From: Desulfotignum sp.
GTDB lineage: Bacteria; Desulfobacterota; Desulfobacteria; Desulfobacterales; Desulfobacteraceae
NCBI GenBank assembly: GCA_011390335.1
Contig: JAABSO010000008.1
Span: forward strand, 62,001 to 126,000
Length of the DNA stretch: 64,000 nucleotides
Direction: 5' to 3'
In this document: one piece after another, positions 8,828 to 18,133 of the stretch
Position numbering within the stretch: position 1 is the first letter of the stretch
Layout of the letters: each line of letters begins with the position of its first letter
Made by a program: the position numbers and the translations under genes
Notes under the pieces: generated by a model
The model's input: the letters and a program-made list of their open reading frames with translations, nothing else
What the model was told of the DNA's origin: nothing
The model's database searches: none

Positions 8828-9649
8828 CTATCCGACATCTGCGGCAGCCTGCCATCCATGGGTTTTTGCAAGCTTTTCAAACATCTGGACAATGCCGGCC
8901 ACAAGGCGGAACACCATGTCACTGCCCCCGTTTTCAGAAGTACTGCTGTCAAAAAACAGGTGCAGGTCCGATGCCATACCGTCTTCTTTTTTCCAGTAGC
9001 AGATCATCATGGGCACCAGGGGCAGTGGCTGCAGGATCATAGAGATGTCTGACTGGTACAGCTCCTCCACCTGTTTTCCATTAAAAATCATGGCCAGGTC
9101 CTCAAACAGATCCGGATAGGTATCGGCAATTTTTTTCAAGGGCTCTTCGGTGCGCTTTACAAATAATCCGTTCAGTTCCCGGCCGCCGGCAAGCTCCCGA
9201 AAAGGCACCCATTCATTGGTAAGGGGGACCCCTTTGCTTTCCAGGACATATGTCAGCACAGGCCCTGTAATCCAGGAATTGATATGAATATCAGACCGGA
9301 AACGGCCGGCATTGTCCACTGAAAACGGCTTGCCGAAAATGCGGATTGTGAGTCTGTCCTTATCATATTTTCCGCCGGTCCTGGCGGCAGCTTCGGCAAG
9401 GTCCAGGTCTGCCAGTTTTTGTTTCAGGGCGGCAAGCTCTTTTTCCTGTTCCGCTTCGCCGGGTATGTGTCCCTGGTTGGCATTTTCCTGGTATCGGGCA
9501 AGAATTTCAGCATCCAGGTGGGGACATTCCGACAATTTTTTGCGCCCGAGAAACACCTTTGATGCAAAGGCCAGGCAAGTGGGTTCATTGCATTTTTTAC
9601 AATTGGATTTATCAAGAAGTTTAAACACTTCCATGGCATTGGCAAACAT
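8828..9649 (-). CDS. DUF3786 protein with an N-terminal Fe-S domain
   Basis: A 273-residue protein. Residues about 17-47 hold a four-Cys motif, [10 protein letters not shown] then ECPHL, like the 4Fe-4S domain of CODH/ACS and corrinoid Fe-S proteins. A charged linker with a short coiled coil follows. The rest (about 95-270) resembles DUF3786, found in anaerobes that handle C1 units or corrinoids. The start is placed 29 codons into the open frame, where GGAG lies 7 bases upstream. A second DUF3786 protein lacking the cluster is encoded near 33.3 kb. The role is unknown; cobalamin or C1 metabolism is inferred from family distribution. Confidence 0.72.
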   Translation of the reverse strand: MFANAMEVFKLLDKSNCKKCNEPTCLAFASKVFLGRKKLSECPHLDAEILARYQENANQGHIPGEAEQEKELAALKQKLADLDLAEAAARTGGKYDKDRLTIRIFGKPFSVDNAGRFRSDIHINSWITGPVLTYVLESKGVPLTNEWVPFRELAGGRELNGLFVKRTEEPLKKIADTYPDLFEDLAMIFNGKQVEELYQSDISMILQPLPLVPMMICYWKKEDGMASDLHLFFDSSTSENGGSDMVFRLVAGIVQMFEKLAKTHGWQAAADVG

Positions 9650-9931
9650 GATCTGTCTCCGATAAGATAACTGGTTGTCACATGACCTGTTTTTACCACA
9701 GGCGCACCAACAATTCAACCGGCCGGGGTGTATCACCAGAAATTAAAGCTTGCTTTTTTACTGCATTGTGATATATTGACTGTTTGCTGGTGCCATCCGG
9801 TCGGCACCTGGAGTATTGCGGTCGATTCCTTAATCTTAAAAATTTGCCCCAATCCTTACCAATGTATATTTTTTTGCCTGGATCGGTTCTGTTTATTGCA
9901 GGCGGGCTTTTTTTAAGAAGGAGAATTACCT

Positions 9932-11227
9932 ATGTCGTTTGACACCCTGGGTCTTCAGACCCCTATGCTCCGTGCTGTTGAAGCACTGGGCCATACCACC
10001 CCCACCCCTATACAGGAAAAGGCCATCCCCGAAGTTCTTACGGGAAAAGATATCCTGGCCGGTGCCCGCACCGGAACCGGAAAGACCGCTGCCTTTGCGC
10101 TGCCCATTCTGCAGCAACTGGACCAGGAAAAGGGGAAAAACCATCTTCCCCGGGCACTGATCCTCACCCCCACAAGAGAGCTTGCCGCCCAGGTGGAAAA
10201 TGATTTTAAAGATTATGGCCGCTTTCTGTCTTTACGCACTGCCGTAATTTTCGGCGGGGTAAATATCGCCCCCCAGATCAAGCAGTTTCAAAAAGGCGTG
10301 GATATCCTGGTGGCCACCCCCGGCCGTCTGCTGGACCATCTGGGCCGCAAAACCCTTGACCTTTCCCGGGTGAAGTTTTTGGTGCTTGACGAGGCTGACC
10401 GCATGCTGGACATGGGATTTATTCATGATATCCGCAAAGTGATCAAATGCCTGCCTGCCAGACGACAGAACATGCTGTTTTCCGCCACATATACCAAAGA
10501 GATACGGCAGCTTGCCGACGGATTGCTCAAAAACCCGGTACAGATCGAAGTTTCTCCTGGAAACTCCGCTGCCCAGGGCATTGACCAGGAAATATACCAG
10601 GTCTCCCAGACCGGCAAACGCACCCTGCTGTCAGGCCTGATAAGAGACGGCAACTGGCACCAGACCCTTGTATTTACCCGCACCAAACACCGGGCCAACC
10701 GTCTGACCAAACAGCTGCTCAGCGACGGCATCACTGCTGCCGCCATCCACGGGAACAAAAGCCAGGCCACCCGGACCAGAGCCTTAGCTGATTTTAAAAG
10801 CGGGGCGGTCCAGACCCTGGTGGCCACGGATATTGCGGCCCGGGGCCTGGATATCAAGCACCTGCCCCATGTGGTGAATTTTGATCTGCCCCATGTGCCT
10901 GAAGATTATATCCACAGGATCGGCCGCACCGGCCGGGCCGGTGAACAAGGAACCGCGCTGTCTCTGGTCAGCAGCGATGAACAGGACCTGCTGGTGAAAA
11001 TCCAGCGGCTGCTAAAAAAACAGCTGCCTGTGAAACAGGCCCAGGTCAGTGCTGTGGAAAAAACTTTTCAGACTGCTGTTGCCAAAAAACCTGAGTCACG
11101 TTCTCCCAAATCCAGGCCGGCTGCAAAAACAGTAAAACCGGATACCGGTCGGCAGCGCAAAAACACAAACTGGCTGCCTTCAGGCCTCAAGCCCAAAAGA
11201 CAGGCAGCCGCCTGGTCAGCTGTATAA
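9932..11227 (+). CDS. rhlE: DEAD-box RNA helicase, RhlE type
   Basis: A 431-residue ATP-dependent RNA helicase. The Q-motif region ([11 protein letters not shown]), Walker [20 protein letters not shown] and [10 protein letters not shown] are all intact, giving two RecA-like domains over about residues 1-365. A basic Lys/Arg-rich tail of about 65 residues follows, as expected for RhlE-type enzymes acting on structured RNA such as ribosome precursors. AAGGAG lies about 7 bases before the ATG. The gene is monocistronic and is followed by a strong hairpin. Confidence 0.9.
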   Translation: MSFDTLGLQTPMLRAVEALGHTTPTPIQEKAIPEVLTGKDILAGARTGTGKTAAFALPILQQLDQEKGKNHLPRALILTPTRELAAQVENDFKDYGRFLSLRTAVIFGGVNIAPQIKQFQKGVDILVATPGRLLDHLGRKTLDLSRVKFLVLDEADRMLDMGFIHDIRKVIKCLPARRQNMLFSATYTKEIRQLADGLLKNPVQIEVSPGNSAAQGIDQEIYQVSQTGKRTLLSGLIRDGNWHQTLVFTRTKHRANRLTKQLLSDGITAAAIHGNKSQATRTRALADFKSGAVQTLVATDIAARGLDIKHLPHVVNFDLPHVPEDYIHRIGRTGRAGEQGTALSLVSSDEQDLLVKIQRLLKKQLPVKQAQVSAVEKTFQTAVAKKPESRSPKSRPAAKTVKPDTGRQRKNTNWLPSGLKPKRQAAAWSAV

Positions 11228-11548
11228 TAGATAAAACAATAACAGGGGATTATAATAAAACTTAATCCCCTGTTATGCCCTCACCTCCTTTTCCGCCAGC
11301 TCCATCAGGCAAGTTCTGAGTTTATCGAACACCCAGGATGAGCTTTGTTTCGATTGGATAGCCGGCCTGAATATGCTGGTCCTGTCATCAAGTCTGTAGA
11401 TCCTGTGCCAAAAAATTTTTGCAAAAACCCTATGCATCCTGCATGACAGAAAATCAGGAAAAAGGCTGTCTTTACAAAGTCCAGGCCCGGTCTTATATTT
11501 TTAAAATATGAATCCGACACCACCTCATAAACACACAGGAGCAGACCA
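11228..11548. other. Intergenic region between the helicase and rdgB
   Basis: Apart from the hairpin just after the helicase gene I see nothing coding here. Minus-strand open frames in this stretch run on into rdgB as antisense shadows. A promoter for rdgB must lie here or upstream, but no clear -35/-10 pair stands out. Confidence 0.5.
11239..11276. terminator. Strong hairpin after the helicase gene
   Basis: A perfect 14-bp stem (ATAACAGGGGATTA and its complement) encloses a 10-base loop. It starts about 10 bases after the helicase stop codon. No T-tract follows, so it may act as an mRNA 3' stabiliser or a Rho-assisted terminator rather than a classical intrinsic one. Confidence 0.65.
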
Positions 11549-12193
11549 TTGAAACAGATACTGGTACTGGCCAGCACCAACAAAGGCAAAACCCGGGAGA
11601 TCCAGGACCTTTTAAAGGGGTTCCCCCTGGACATCAAAAACCTCAATGATTTCGGCCCCATTCCAGAAGTCATTGAAGACGGTGAAACCTTTGACGACAA
11701 TGCCTATAAAAAAGCCTCATTTACCGCACGGATGCTGGGGTATCCTGCCATGGCTGATGACTCCGGTCTGTGCGTGGAGGCCCTTGACGGCGCACCCGGG
11801 GTGTTTTCCGCCCGTTATGCCGGAAAAAACGCCAGTGATGCCGATAATGTTGCCAGACTGCTGGCAAATCTGGAACCTTTTGAAAACCGAAAGGCATCAT
11901 TTGCATGCGTTATCTCCATTGCTGTTCCCACAGGGGCGGCCCTGACATACGAGGGATCCTGCCAGGGCATCATCACAAGAAAGCCGGCCGGAGAAAATGG
12001 GTTCGGGTATGACCCTTTGTTTTATTTTCCCGCATATGACAAAACCTTTGCCCAGCTGAGCATGGAAGAAAAAGCACGGGTGAGCCACCGGGGCAAAGCC
12101 TTGAAACAGGTGGCCGATGAAATGGACAAGATCCTGGAGTGGATCGACATCAACATGCCCCGGTTTGAACGGGTGGCATGCAAAAAAGGATGA
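11549..12193 (+). CDS. rdgB: Non-canonical purine NTP pyrophosphatase (RdgB/HAM1)
   Basis: A 214-residue house-cleaning enzyme that hydrolyses dITP, ITP and XTP to monophosphates and so keeps inosine and xanthine out of DNA. The diagnostic motifs are present: LASTNKGKTRE at the N-terminus, MADDSGLCVEALDGAPGVFSA, and NGFGYDPLF with SHRGKAL near the end. The start is a TTG preceded by GGAG 7 bases away; no in-frame ATG is suitable. The tail overlaps the ribosome site of the nitroreductase gene, so the two are cotranscribed. Confidence 0.92.
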   Translation: MKQILVLASTNKGKTREIQDLLKGFPLDIKNLNDFGPIPEVIEDGETFDDNAYKKASFTARMLGYPAMADDSGLCVEALDGAPGVFSARYAGKNASDADNVARLLANLEPFENRKASFACVISIAVPTGAALTYEGSCQGIITRKPAGENGFGYDPLFYFPAYDKTFAQLSMEEKARVSHRGKALKQVADEMDKILEWIDINMPRFERVACKKG

Positions 12194-12200
12194 TATCGCC

Positions 12201-12791
12201 ATGACAAACTTTGAAGCATTTACCGCCCTGGTAAAGGAAAACCGCTCCTGCCGCAGATTTGACAATGCCGGCAGCATCACCATGGATGAATTGAAAGACC
12301 TGGTGGACCTGGCCCGGCACTGCGCGTCAGCCGCCAACAACCAGCCATTGAAATACATCCTTTCCACCGATGAACAGACGAACAGGGATATTTTTTCCTG
12401 CCTGGGCTGGGCTGCCTATCTTACGGACTGGCCCGGGCCGGAACCGGCGGAACAGCCATCTGCCTATATTGTTATCACCGGGGACCATACCATTTCCGAC
12501 AAGTTCTGGTGCGATCACGGCATAGCAGCCCAGACCATTTTACTGGGTGCCCGGGCAAAAGGCCTTGCCGGCTGCATGTTCGGGGCCATAAACATCAAAA
12601 AACTCAAAACCTTTCTGGATATTCCCGACCACCTGGAGGTCAAGCTGGTGGTGGCCCTGGGCAAACCTGCGGAAAAGGCGGTCATTGACCCGGTGGGTCC
12701 GGACGGGAGCATCAAATATTTCCGGGATGAAAATCAGGTTCACCATGTACCCAAAAGAGGTACACAGGAACTCCTATTTAAAACCTTCTAA
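12201..12791 (+). CDS. Nitroreductase-family FMN oxidoreductase
   Basis: A 196-residue protein with the nitroreductase fold. The N-terminal RSCRRFD and the following SAANNQPLKY form the FMN phosphate-binding and active-site strands. LGARAKGLAGCMFGAIN and VALGKPAEK complete the pattern. Such homodimers reduce nitro groups, quinones or related compounds with NAD(P)H. It starts 8 bases after rdgB, with AAAAGGA overlapping the rdgB stop. The substrate is unknown. Confidence 0.85.
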   Translation: MTNFEAFTALVKENRSCRRFDNAGSITMDELKDLVDLARHCASAANNQPLKYILSTDEQTNRDIFSCLGWAAYLTDWPGPEPAEQPSAYIVITGDHTISDKFWCDHGIAAQTILLGARAKGLAGCMFGAINIKKLKTFLDIPDHLEVKLVVALGKPAEKAVIDPVGPDGSIKYFRDENQVHHVPKRGTQELLFKTF

Positions 12792-12913
12792 CGCGGGAAA
12801 CTCGCAACCCAGGTGCCCATCCTCATTTTCTTGTTTTTTAACAGAAACTAAGAAGTAAGGCACTAAAGTGGGTTGCTTTTCCCACAAGTTTGGATTGTCA
12901 TGAAGGCGGTGTT

Positions 12914-14623
12914 GTGAAGATATTGTTTGTCAACCCGGCATGCCTGGACCAGCGCGTCACAGACACCGATGCACAGGTGGTGCCCATAGGGCTTTACTAC
13001 CTGGCCGCCCAGCTGCTGGATGCCGGGTTTGAAGCCGCCATTCTCAACCTGGCACAGGCTGAAATAACAGATCCGGAACTGGTCTTCACAACCACCCTCC
13101 AAAAAGAAAAACCCGATATCATCGGATTTTCCGTGACCAGTGCCTCCCGGTTTTCAGCCATGTCCCTTGCCCGGACGGCAAAAAATCTTACGCCCCGCAC
13201 CTGGGTCATGATGGGCGGGCCGGGTGCCACCTTTATGGCGGACCATATCATGGCTGCCTGCCCTGCTGTTGATTTCATTGTCAAGGGAGAAGGGGAAACA
13301 ACCTGTCTGGCCCTGGTAAAAGCCCTGGCACAAAAGGATGCACCAGATGCCCAGCAGATACCGGGGCTGGTATTCCGGGACGGCCCGGGCCTGAAAGATA
13401 CGGGAAATCCTTCTTTGATCCGGGATCTGGACCAGCTGGTCCATCCATCCAGGTATTTTGGATTCCAGCACCTGGCCATGTCCCGGGGATGCCCCGGTGC
13501 CTGCACCTTCTGCGGGTCCCCCAAATTCTGGGGCACCCGCCAGGTACGGAGCCACTCTGCCGACTGGTTTGTTCATGAAATCACGGCCCTTGCCCAAAAA
13601 GGCATTTCCCATTTCTATATTTCCGATGACACCTTCACCATGGACAGGGACCGGGTGATCTCCTTATGCCAAAAACTGATCGCAGCAGATCTGTCCATCA
13701 CCTGGAATGCCATCTCCCGGGTGGATCATGTGGATCCGGAACTTCTGGCCTGGATGCGCAAAGCCGGGTGCATACAGATCAGCTTTGGCGTGGAATCCGG
13801 ATCAGATGCCATAAAAAAACGCCTGGGCAAACCGGTTCCCAATCACCTTGCCGTCCAGGCATTCCACTGGACAGCGTCCCACGGGATTGTACCCCGGGCC
13901 TATTTTATCTATGGATCTCCCGGTGAAACCATGGATACCATAAACCAGAGCATTGATCTGCTCATGGCCCTGCAGCCCCTGGGGGCTGTTTTTTACATGC
14001 TGGCGCTGTTTCCCGGCACCGGGCTGTATGACCGGGCCAAAAAAAAAGGATGGGTGACAGAAGAAATCTGGCACAAAAAAATGGAAGACCTGCCCTGGTT
14101 TGCGGTGGATGACACCCTGGATTTTTCACAGGTAAAAGCATTTGGTGATGCACTGCGCCAGGCGTTTTACACCCATCTGTCAGACTTTGCAGCAAAGGTT
14201 TCCCTCATTGATGACCCTTCCTTGTACCGGTTTCATGCAGATTTTCTTTCCAGGCTGGCCATGACCTTTTCCCACGGGGCCTATGCAGAAGATGACCGGG
14301 TGCAGGATTCAGACAGAATTGCCAGGATACTTTTTGAAAAAGCCCTGACCTATCATCCGGATTTCAGGGCATTTTTAGGCCTGGGCATGCTGCTGCAGAA
14401 ATCCGGACAGTTTGACTGGGCCCTGCAGGTGCTGGACCAGGGACTGACCCATTTTGCCGGCAGCAAGGATCTGTGCCTGTGCAAAGGCATCTGCCTGATG
14501 AACGAAAAAAAATTTCGCGCCGCCCTGGATTGCCTGTCTTCTTTCAACCAATTTGCAGATGTCAGACACTATGTGTCCATCTGCAGCAAAGAACTGGAAA
14601 AAACCCATGAACAAACCCTTTGA
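12914..14623 (+). CDS. B12-binding-domain radical SAM protein with C-terminal TPR-like helices
   Basis: A 569-residue protein. Residues about 1-150 form a Rossmann-type cobalamin-binding-like domain. The radical SAM core follows, with the cluster motif CPGACTFC near residue 194 and an ISDDTF strand. The last 100 residues contain repeat helices (ALTYHPDFRAFLGLGMLLQK) of TPR type. GTG is chosen as start because GGCGGT lies just upstream and the protein then opens with KILFVNP, as in homologues; the open frame begins 8 codons earlier at TTG. Members methylate or rearrange lipids, cofactors or RNA; the substrate is not predictable. It overlaps the next gene by 17 bases. Confidence 0.82.
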   Translation: MKILFVNPACLDQRVTDTDAQVVPIGLYYLAAQLLDAGFEAAILNLAQAEITDPELVFTTTLQKEKPDIIGFSVTSASRFSAMSLARTAKNLTPRTWVMMGGPGATFMADHIMAACPAVDFIVKGEGETTCLALVKALAQKDAPDAQQIPGLVFRDGPGLKDTGNPSLIRDLDQLVHPSRYFGFQHLAMSRGCPGACTFCGSPKFWGTRQVRSHSADWFVHEITALAQKGISHFYISDDTFTMDRDRVISLCQKLIAADLSITWNAISRVDHVDPELLAWMRKAGCIQISFGVESGSDAIKKRLGKPVPNHLAVQAFHWTASHGIVPRAYFIYGSPGETMDTINQSIDLLMALQPLGAVFYMLALFPGTGLYDRAKKKGWVTEEIWHKKMEDLPWFAVDDTLDFSQVKAFGDALRQAFYTHLSDFAAKVSLIDDPSLYRFHADFLSRLAMTFSHGAYAEDDRVQDSDRIARILFEKALTYHPDFRAFLGLGMLLQKSGQFDWALQVLDQGLTHFAGSKDLCLCKGICLMNEKKFRAALDCLSSFNQFADVRHYVSICSKELEKTHEQTL

Positions 14624-16400
14624 CCACCACCTGGTAAACCTGCAGAACCGGGAACTCAAACTGCGCTCCCGGCGAAAAGAGATTCTGGACATGGACGCGG
14701 AAACCGCTCTGGATACCATACTGGATGCCCCGAGCCCGGCCACCTTAGTCCAGTCATTCCCGGACCAGGACCTGTACTATCTCATGCATAAAATCGGGCC
14801 TTCCGATTTTATACCCATATTGTCCCTGGCAGCATCGGATCAGTGGGAATACATCCTGGATGTGGAGGTGTGGGACAAAGACCGGCTCAACACACAGGTG
14901 ATGACCCGGGCTTTTGACCTGCTTTTCCAGGCAGACCCGGAGCGCTTTTTGCGCTGGATCATCATGGAAAAACCCGATTATTTTGAATTTTATCTGTTCC
15001 AGCACATGGATATCAAAATCCGGGAGCATGATGAATTTCCGCCATCGGAATTTGAGGATTACACCACCCTGGACGATAAGTTCTATTTCCGGTTTCCTGA
15101 AAAAAAACAGGATACTGCACCTGATCCGGACACAGATACAGATGCCCCGCTGTCTGAAGATGTTAAGGCTTCGGAACTCATTGATGCCATGGTCAGAAAA
15201 CTTTCTGATATGGATCTGTCCGTCTTCCACGGCCTGCTGCTGGAAACCCTCAGCACCCTGCCCGCAGAAACCGAAGAAGAACAGTTCCGCTTGAAAAACA
15301 TCCGCCTGGCGGAAAAAGGATTTCTTCCCGTGCATGAGGCCATCGGCATTTACCAGCCCACTGATATCGCATCATTGAGAAAACGTCCCAGAACCCTGGT
15401 ATTCGGCCCTGATACCTTTGATCCTGAACTGCCCCTGCCCCCCCAGTGTTTTACCCGGTTTCTGTCCGGACAGGACCTGTTTGTCAAAAGCCTTGCCCTG
15501 CTGCCGTCTGATTTTATTTTTACCCTGGAGTCGGAGCTGGCCGCCCTGATCAACAAGATCATCTCTGCGGACCGGCAGAAAATCCGGGACAAAGAAACCA
15601 TGGAAAAAACCATTCACAAGGCCGCCGCCTACCTGAGCCTGGGGCTGGAAACCATACTCCAGGAAAATATCAGCCTGGAAGCTGCAGCAGACCTCATCCA
15701 GACCTATTATCTGGAAGATCTTTTCAGGACTGGTTCCCGGGCCGGCATCCAGCTCAAAACAGGGGCAAAAACCTGGTACAAAAACAGCTATATCCAGGAA
15801 CAGAACCTGCCCTTAAGCTTTCTGGGGGAAAATTTTCTCGGTATCATGGGCGGCCTGTTTCTGGACCGGCCCCTGTATTTTGATAATTTTGCAGCCGGCG
15901 AACTGTACCGGCATTTTGCCTCTTTATCTGATATCAAGAAAACAAGACAGGCCCTGGACCAGATCATGGGGCTGGACCAGCTGCTGACACACCTGGAACC
16001 GAACCTTGCCTCTTTTAAAAAAGGGGTGCTCACCTACAAAAGTCTTATCCTCACCCTCTGGGCCAAAGACCGCTTAGGCCTTGAAAAAGACCTGTCCCCT
16101 ATTGCAGCCGACACCTTTAAACCATTTTTCATGGCCCTGTTTACAGAAAACACCGCCGGATCAGCCGGCAGCACCAGTGAAAAAGCCCCTGGTATCAGCG
16201 ATGAAGCCGGCGATCCCAGGCCCGGGGACCTGATCCTGTGGGCCGCACAAGCCAGCGGTTTAGATGACACAGCAGATCTGCCAGGCCCGTTGACCGACCT
16301 GCTCTTAGACCTGGTGACAGAAATCCAGGAAGAATACGGCACGGTTCCCCCCAGCCGGATGGATCCCAGATTCATCCCCCATTTTTTATTGGAAAAATAA
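14607..16400 (+). CDS. DUF6178-like protein of unknown function
   Basis: A 597-residue acidic, mostly helical cytosolic protein. From memory it matches the DUF6178 family of sulfate reducers and relatives; segments such as YYLMHKIG and DQWEYILDVEVW are typical. No catalytic motif, signal peptide or membrane helix is visible. The ATG lies inside the end of the radical SAM gene, implying translational coupling, and AACTGGAAAA is a weak ribosome site. Its constant partner here is the radical SAM protein, so it may supply or recognise the substrate; that is inference. Confidence 0.6.
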   Translation: MNKPFDHHLVNLQNRELKLRSRRKEILDMDAETALDTILDAPSPATLVQSFPDQDLYYLMHKIGPSDFIPILSLAASDQWEYILDVEVWDKDRLNTQVMTRAFDLLFQADPERFLRWIIMEKPDYFEFYLFQHMDIKIREHDEFPPSEFEDYTTLDDKFYFRFPEKKQDTAPDPDTDTDAPLSEDVKASELIDAMVRKLSDMDLSVFHGLLLETLSTLPAETEEEQFRLKNIRLAEKGFLPVHEAIGIYQPTDIASLRKRPRTLVFGPDTFDPELPLPPQCFTRFLSGQDLFVKSLALLPSDFIFTLESELAALINKIISADRQKIRDKETMEKTIHKAAAYLSLGLETILQENISLEAAADLIQTYYLEDLFRTGSRAGIQLKTGAKTWYKNSYIQEQNLPLSFLGENFLGIMGGLFLDRPLYFDNFAAGELYRHFASLSDIKKTRQALDQIMGLDQLLTHLEPNLASFKKGVLTYKSLILTLWAKDRLGLEKDLSPIAADTFKPFFMALFTENTAGSAGSTSEKAPGISDEAGDPRPGDLILWAAQASGLDDTADLPGPLTDLLLDLVTEIQEEYGTVPPSRMDPRFIPHFLLEK

Positions 16401-16427
16401 AACAGCCATGACAGGAGACAAAACACC

Positions 16428-17195
16428 ATGATCGGCGCCATTGCAGGAGATATCATCGGATCCATTTATGAACATCACCCCATAAAAACCAAAGACTTTC
16501 CCTTGTTTGACAACCAGTGCCGTTTTACCGATGATACGGTTCTAACGGCAGCCATTGCAGATGCCATCCTCTCAAAACAAACCTTCCTGGCATCGGTTAG
16601 AAAAATCGGCCAGCGCCATCCCCATGCAGGTTACGGTGCCAGTTTTATCAGATGGCTTCATGCAGAAAATCCCAAACCGTACAACAGCTGGGGCAACGGG
16701 GCTGCCATGCGGGTCAGTCCCGTGGGGTTCGCCTTTTTTACCGAAGATGCAGTACTGGACCAGGCCCAAAAAACCGCTGCCATCACCCACAACCACCCGG
16801 AGGGCATTAAAGGAGCCCAGGCCACGGCCCTGACTGTTTTTCTCGCCAGGACCGGGCTTGATAAAGATACCATAAAAACGCGCATATCCCGGGAATTCGG
16901 GTACGACCTGAACCGGACACTGGATGAGATCCGCCCATCCTACACCTTTGATATCTCCTGCCAGGGCACTGTACCCGAAGCCATCATCTGCTTTCTGGAA
17001 GCCACCTCCTATGAAGATGCAGTCCGCAATGCCGTGTCTTTGGGCGGGGACAGCGACACCCTGGCCTGCATTGCCGGCGGTATGGCAGACGCCTTTTTCG
17101 GCGGAATCCCGCCTGAGATTCAATCCCGTGTGGAAAACCTGTTGCCCCCTGATCTGTGGGAAATCACACAGGCGTTTTGTGAGAAATACCGCTGA
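16428..17195 (+). CDS. ADP-ribosylglycohydrolase-family protein
   Basis: A 255-residue ADP-ribosyl-(dinitrogen reductase) hydrolase-like protein. The metal-binding motifs are visible: FTDDTV near residue 30, and GGDSDTLACIAGG near residue 205, which provides the two Mg-ligand Asp residues. NSWGNGAAMR and ITHNHPEGIKGA are further family signatures. It would remove ADP-ribose from proteins or small molecules. AGGAGA lies about 8 bases before the ATG, and the gene follows the DUF6178-like gene by 27 bases, probably in the same transcript. No DraT partner is in the window. Confidence 0.85.
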   Translation: MIGAIAGDIIGSIYEHHPIKTKDFPLFDNQCRFTDDTVLTAAIADAILSKQTFLASVRKIGQRHPHAGYGASFIRWLHAENPKPYNSWGNGAAMRVSPVGFAFFTEDAVLDQAQKTAAITHNHPEGIKGAQATALTVFLARTGLDKDTIKTRISREFGYDLNRTLDEIRPSYTFDISCQGTVPEAIICFLEATSYEDAVRNAVSLGGDSDTLACIAGGMADAFFGGIPPEIQSRVENLLPPDLWEITQAFCEKYR

Positions 17196-17330
17196 TACAG
17201 GTACTGACAATAATCCGGCCTGTCCTGCGCTGACAATTGCTGCGGGTTGATATCTGTATAGATTTTCCAAAAATCCGCCTTATTATTTCAACATGGTGGG
17301 AATGTTCGGCCTGGAATGGATGATATCTGG

Positions 17331-17891
17331 TCAATCCATGTGCTTCAACCCATGTGCAGATTTGAACTCATGCCATTCACCATGATCTATGTAACTGTTT
17401 TCATCAAGATCAACAGCGTTAAACACCTGTTCTTTATCAACTGCATCTGTAAAATATAGATTGAATTCATCAAAAGTCACTTGGTCATTATGGTCACTGT
17501 CCATGTCTGGAAAATGGGCATTGAATTTTGAAGGATCAGGCAGTTTTTCTGTATGGTATTTTTTCTTATGGTGATACTTTTTTCCCATCGCTTTATGCAT
17601 TTCTTTGAACTGGTTCCACTCTTCACGGCTCAAAGTGCCGTTTTTATCACTGTCAAGACGGTCAAAGGCTTTTTGATCAGTTGATGTGAACACCTTTTTG
17701 AATTCCTTGAAGCTAAGGCTGTCATCTCCATCAATATCCATATCAGTGAAATGTCTACCGAACATAGTGTTTTCGCCGGAAGCCTGATAGTTTTCCTGGT
17801 CGCAGGATGAGGCATAAACAGGTGCAGCAGTTCCCGTTGAAGCCATTAGAAAAAAACCGGACATTATCATTATAAAGGCAAAATGCTTCAT
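17331..17891 (-). CDS. Exported EF-hand calcium-binding protein
   Basis: A 186-residue protein with an N-terminal signal peptide of about 27 residues ending near PVYASS. Four EF-hand loops follow: DIDGDDSLSFKEF, DSDKNGTLSREEW, DSDHNDQVTFDEF and DLDENSYIDHGEW, arranged as two pairs joined by a His/Lys-rich linker. All four keep the Asp/Asn and acidic position-12 pattern needed for calcium. GGAG lies about 6 bases from the ATG. A periplasmic calcium sensor or buffer is likely. It stands alone, divergent from the histidine kinase gene. Confidence 0.85.
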   Translation of the reverse strand: MKHFAFIMIMSGFFLMASTGTAAPVYASSCDQENYQASGENTMFGRHFTDMDIDGDDSLSFKEFKKVFTSTDQKAFDRLDSDKNGTLSREEWNQFKEMHKAMGKKYHHKKKYHTEKLPDPSKFNAHFPDMDSDHNDQVTFDEFNLYFTDAVDKEQVFNAVDLDENSYIDHGEWHEFKSAHGLKHMD

Positions 17892-18133
17892 TATGTATAT
17901 CTCCTCAATTGGTTATATGTTTTTCAATTCAACCGTGTCTTTATCTCTTTTCAAAAAAAATAATCACAAACCAGTAAAATGCAACTGCATTATATCAAAG
18001 ACAGCCGACAGGGCGATAACATATGCCCTGTTTGTTGCAGGAACGTTTTTCTTATAATGCATGAAATTTCAACTGCTTGAAATTTATGTATTCCCGGTTT
18101 ATGGTACCCTGTAAATACAAAAGGAGCATAACA

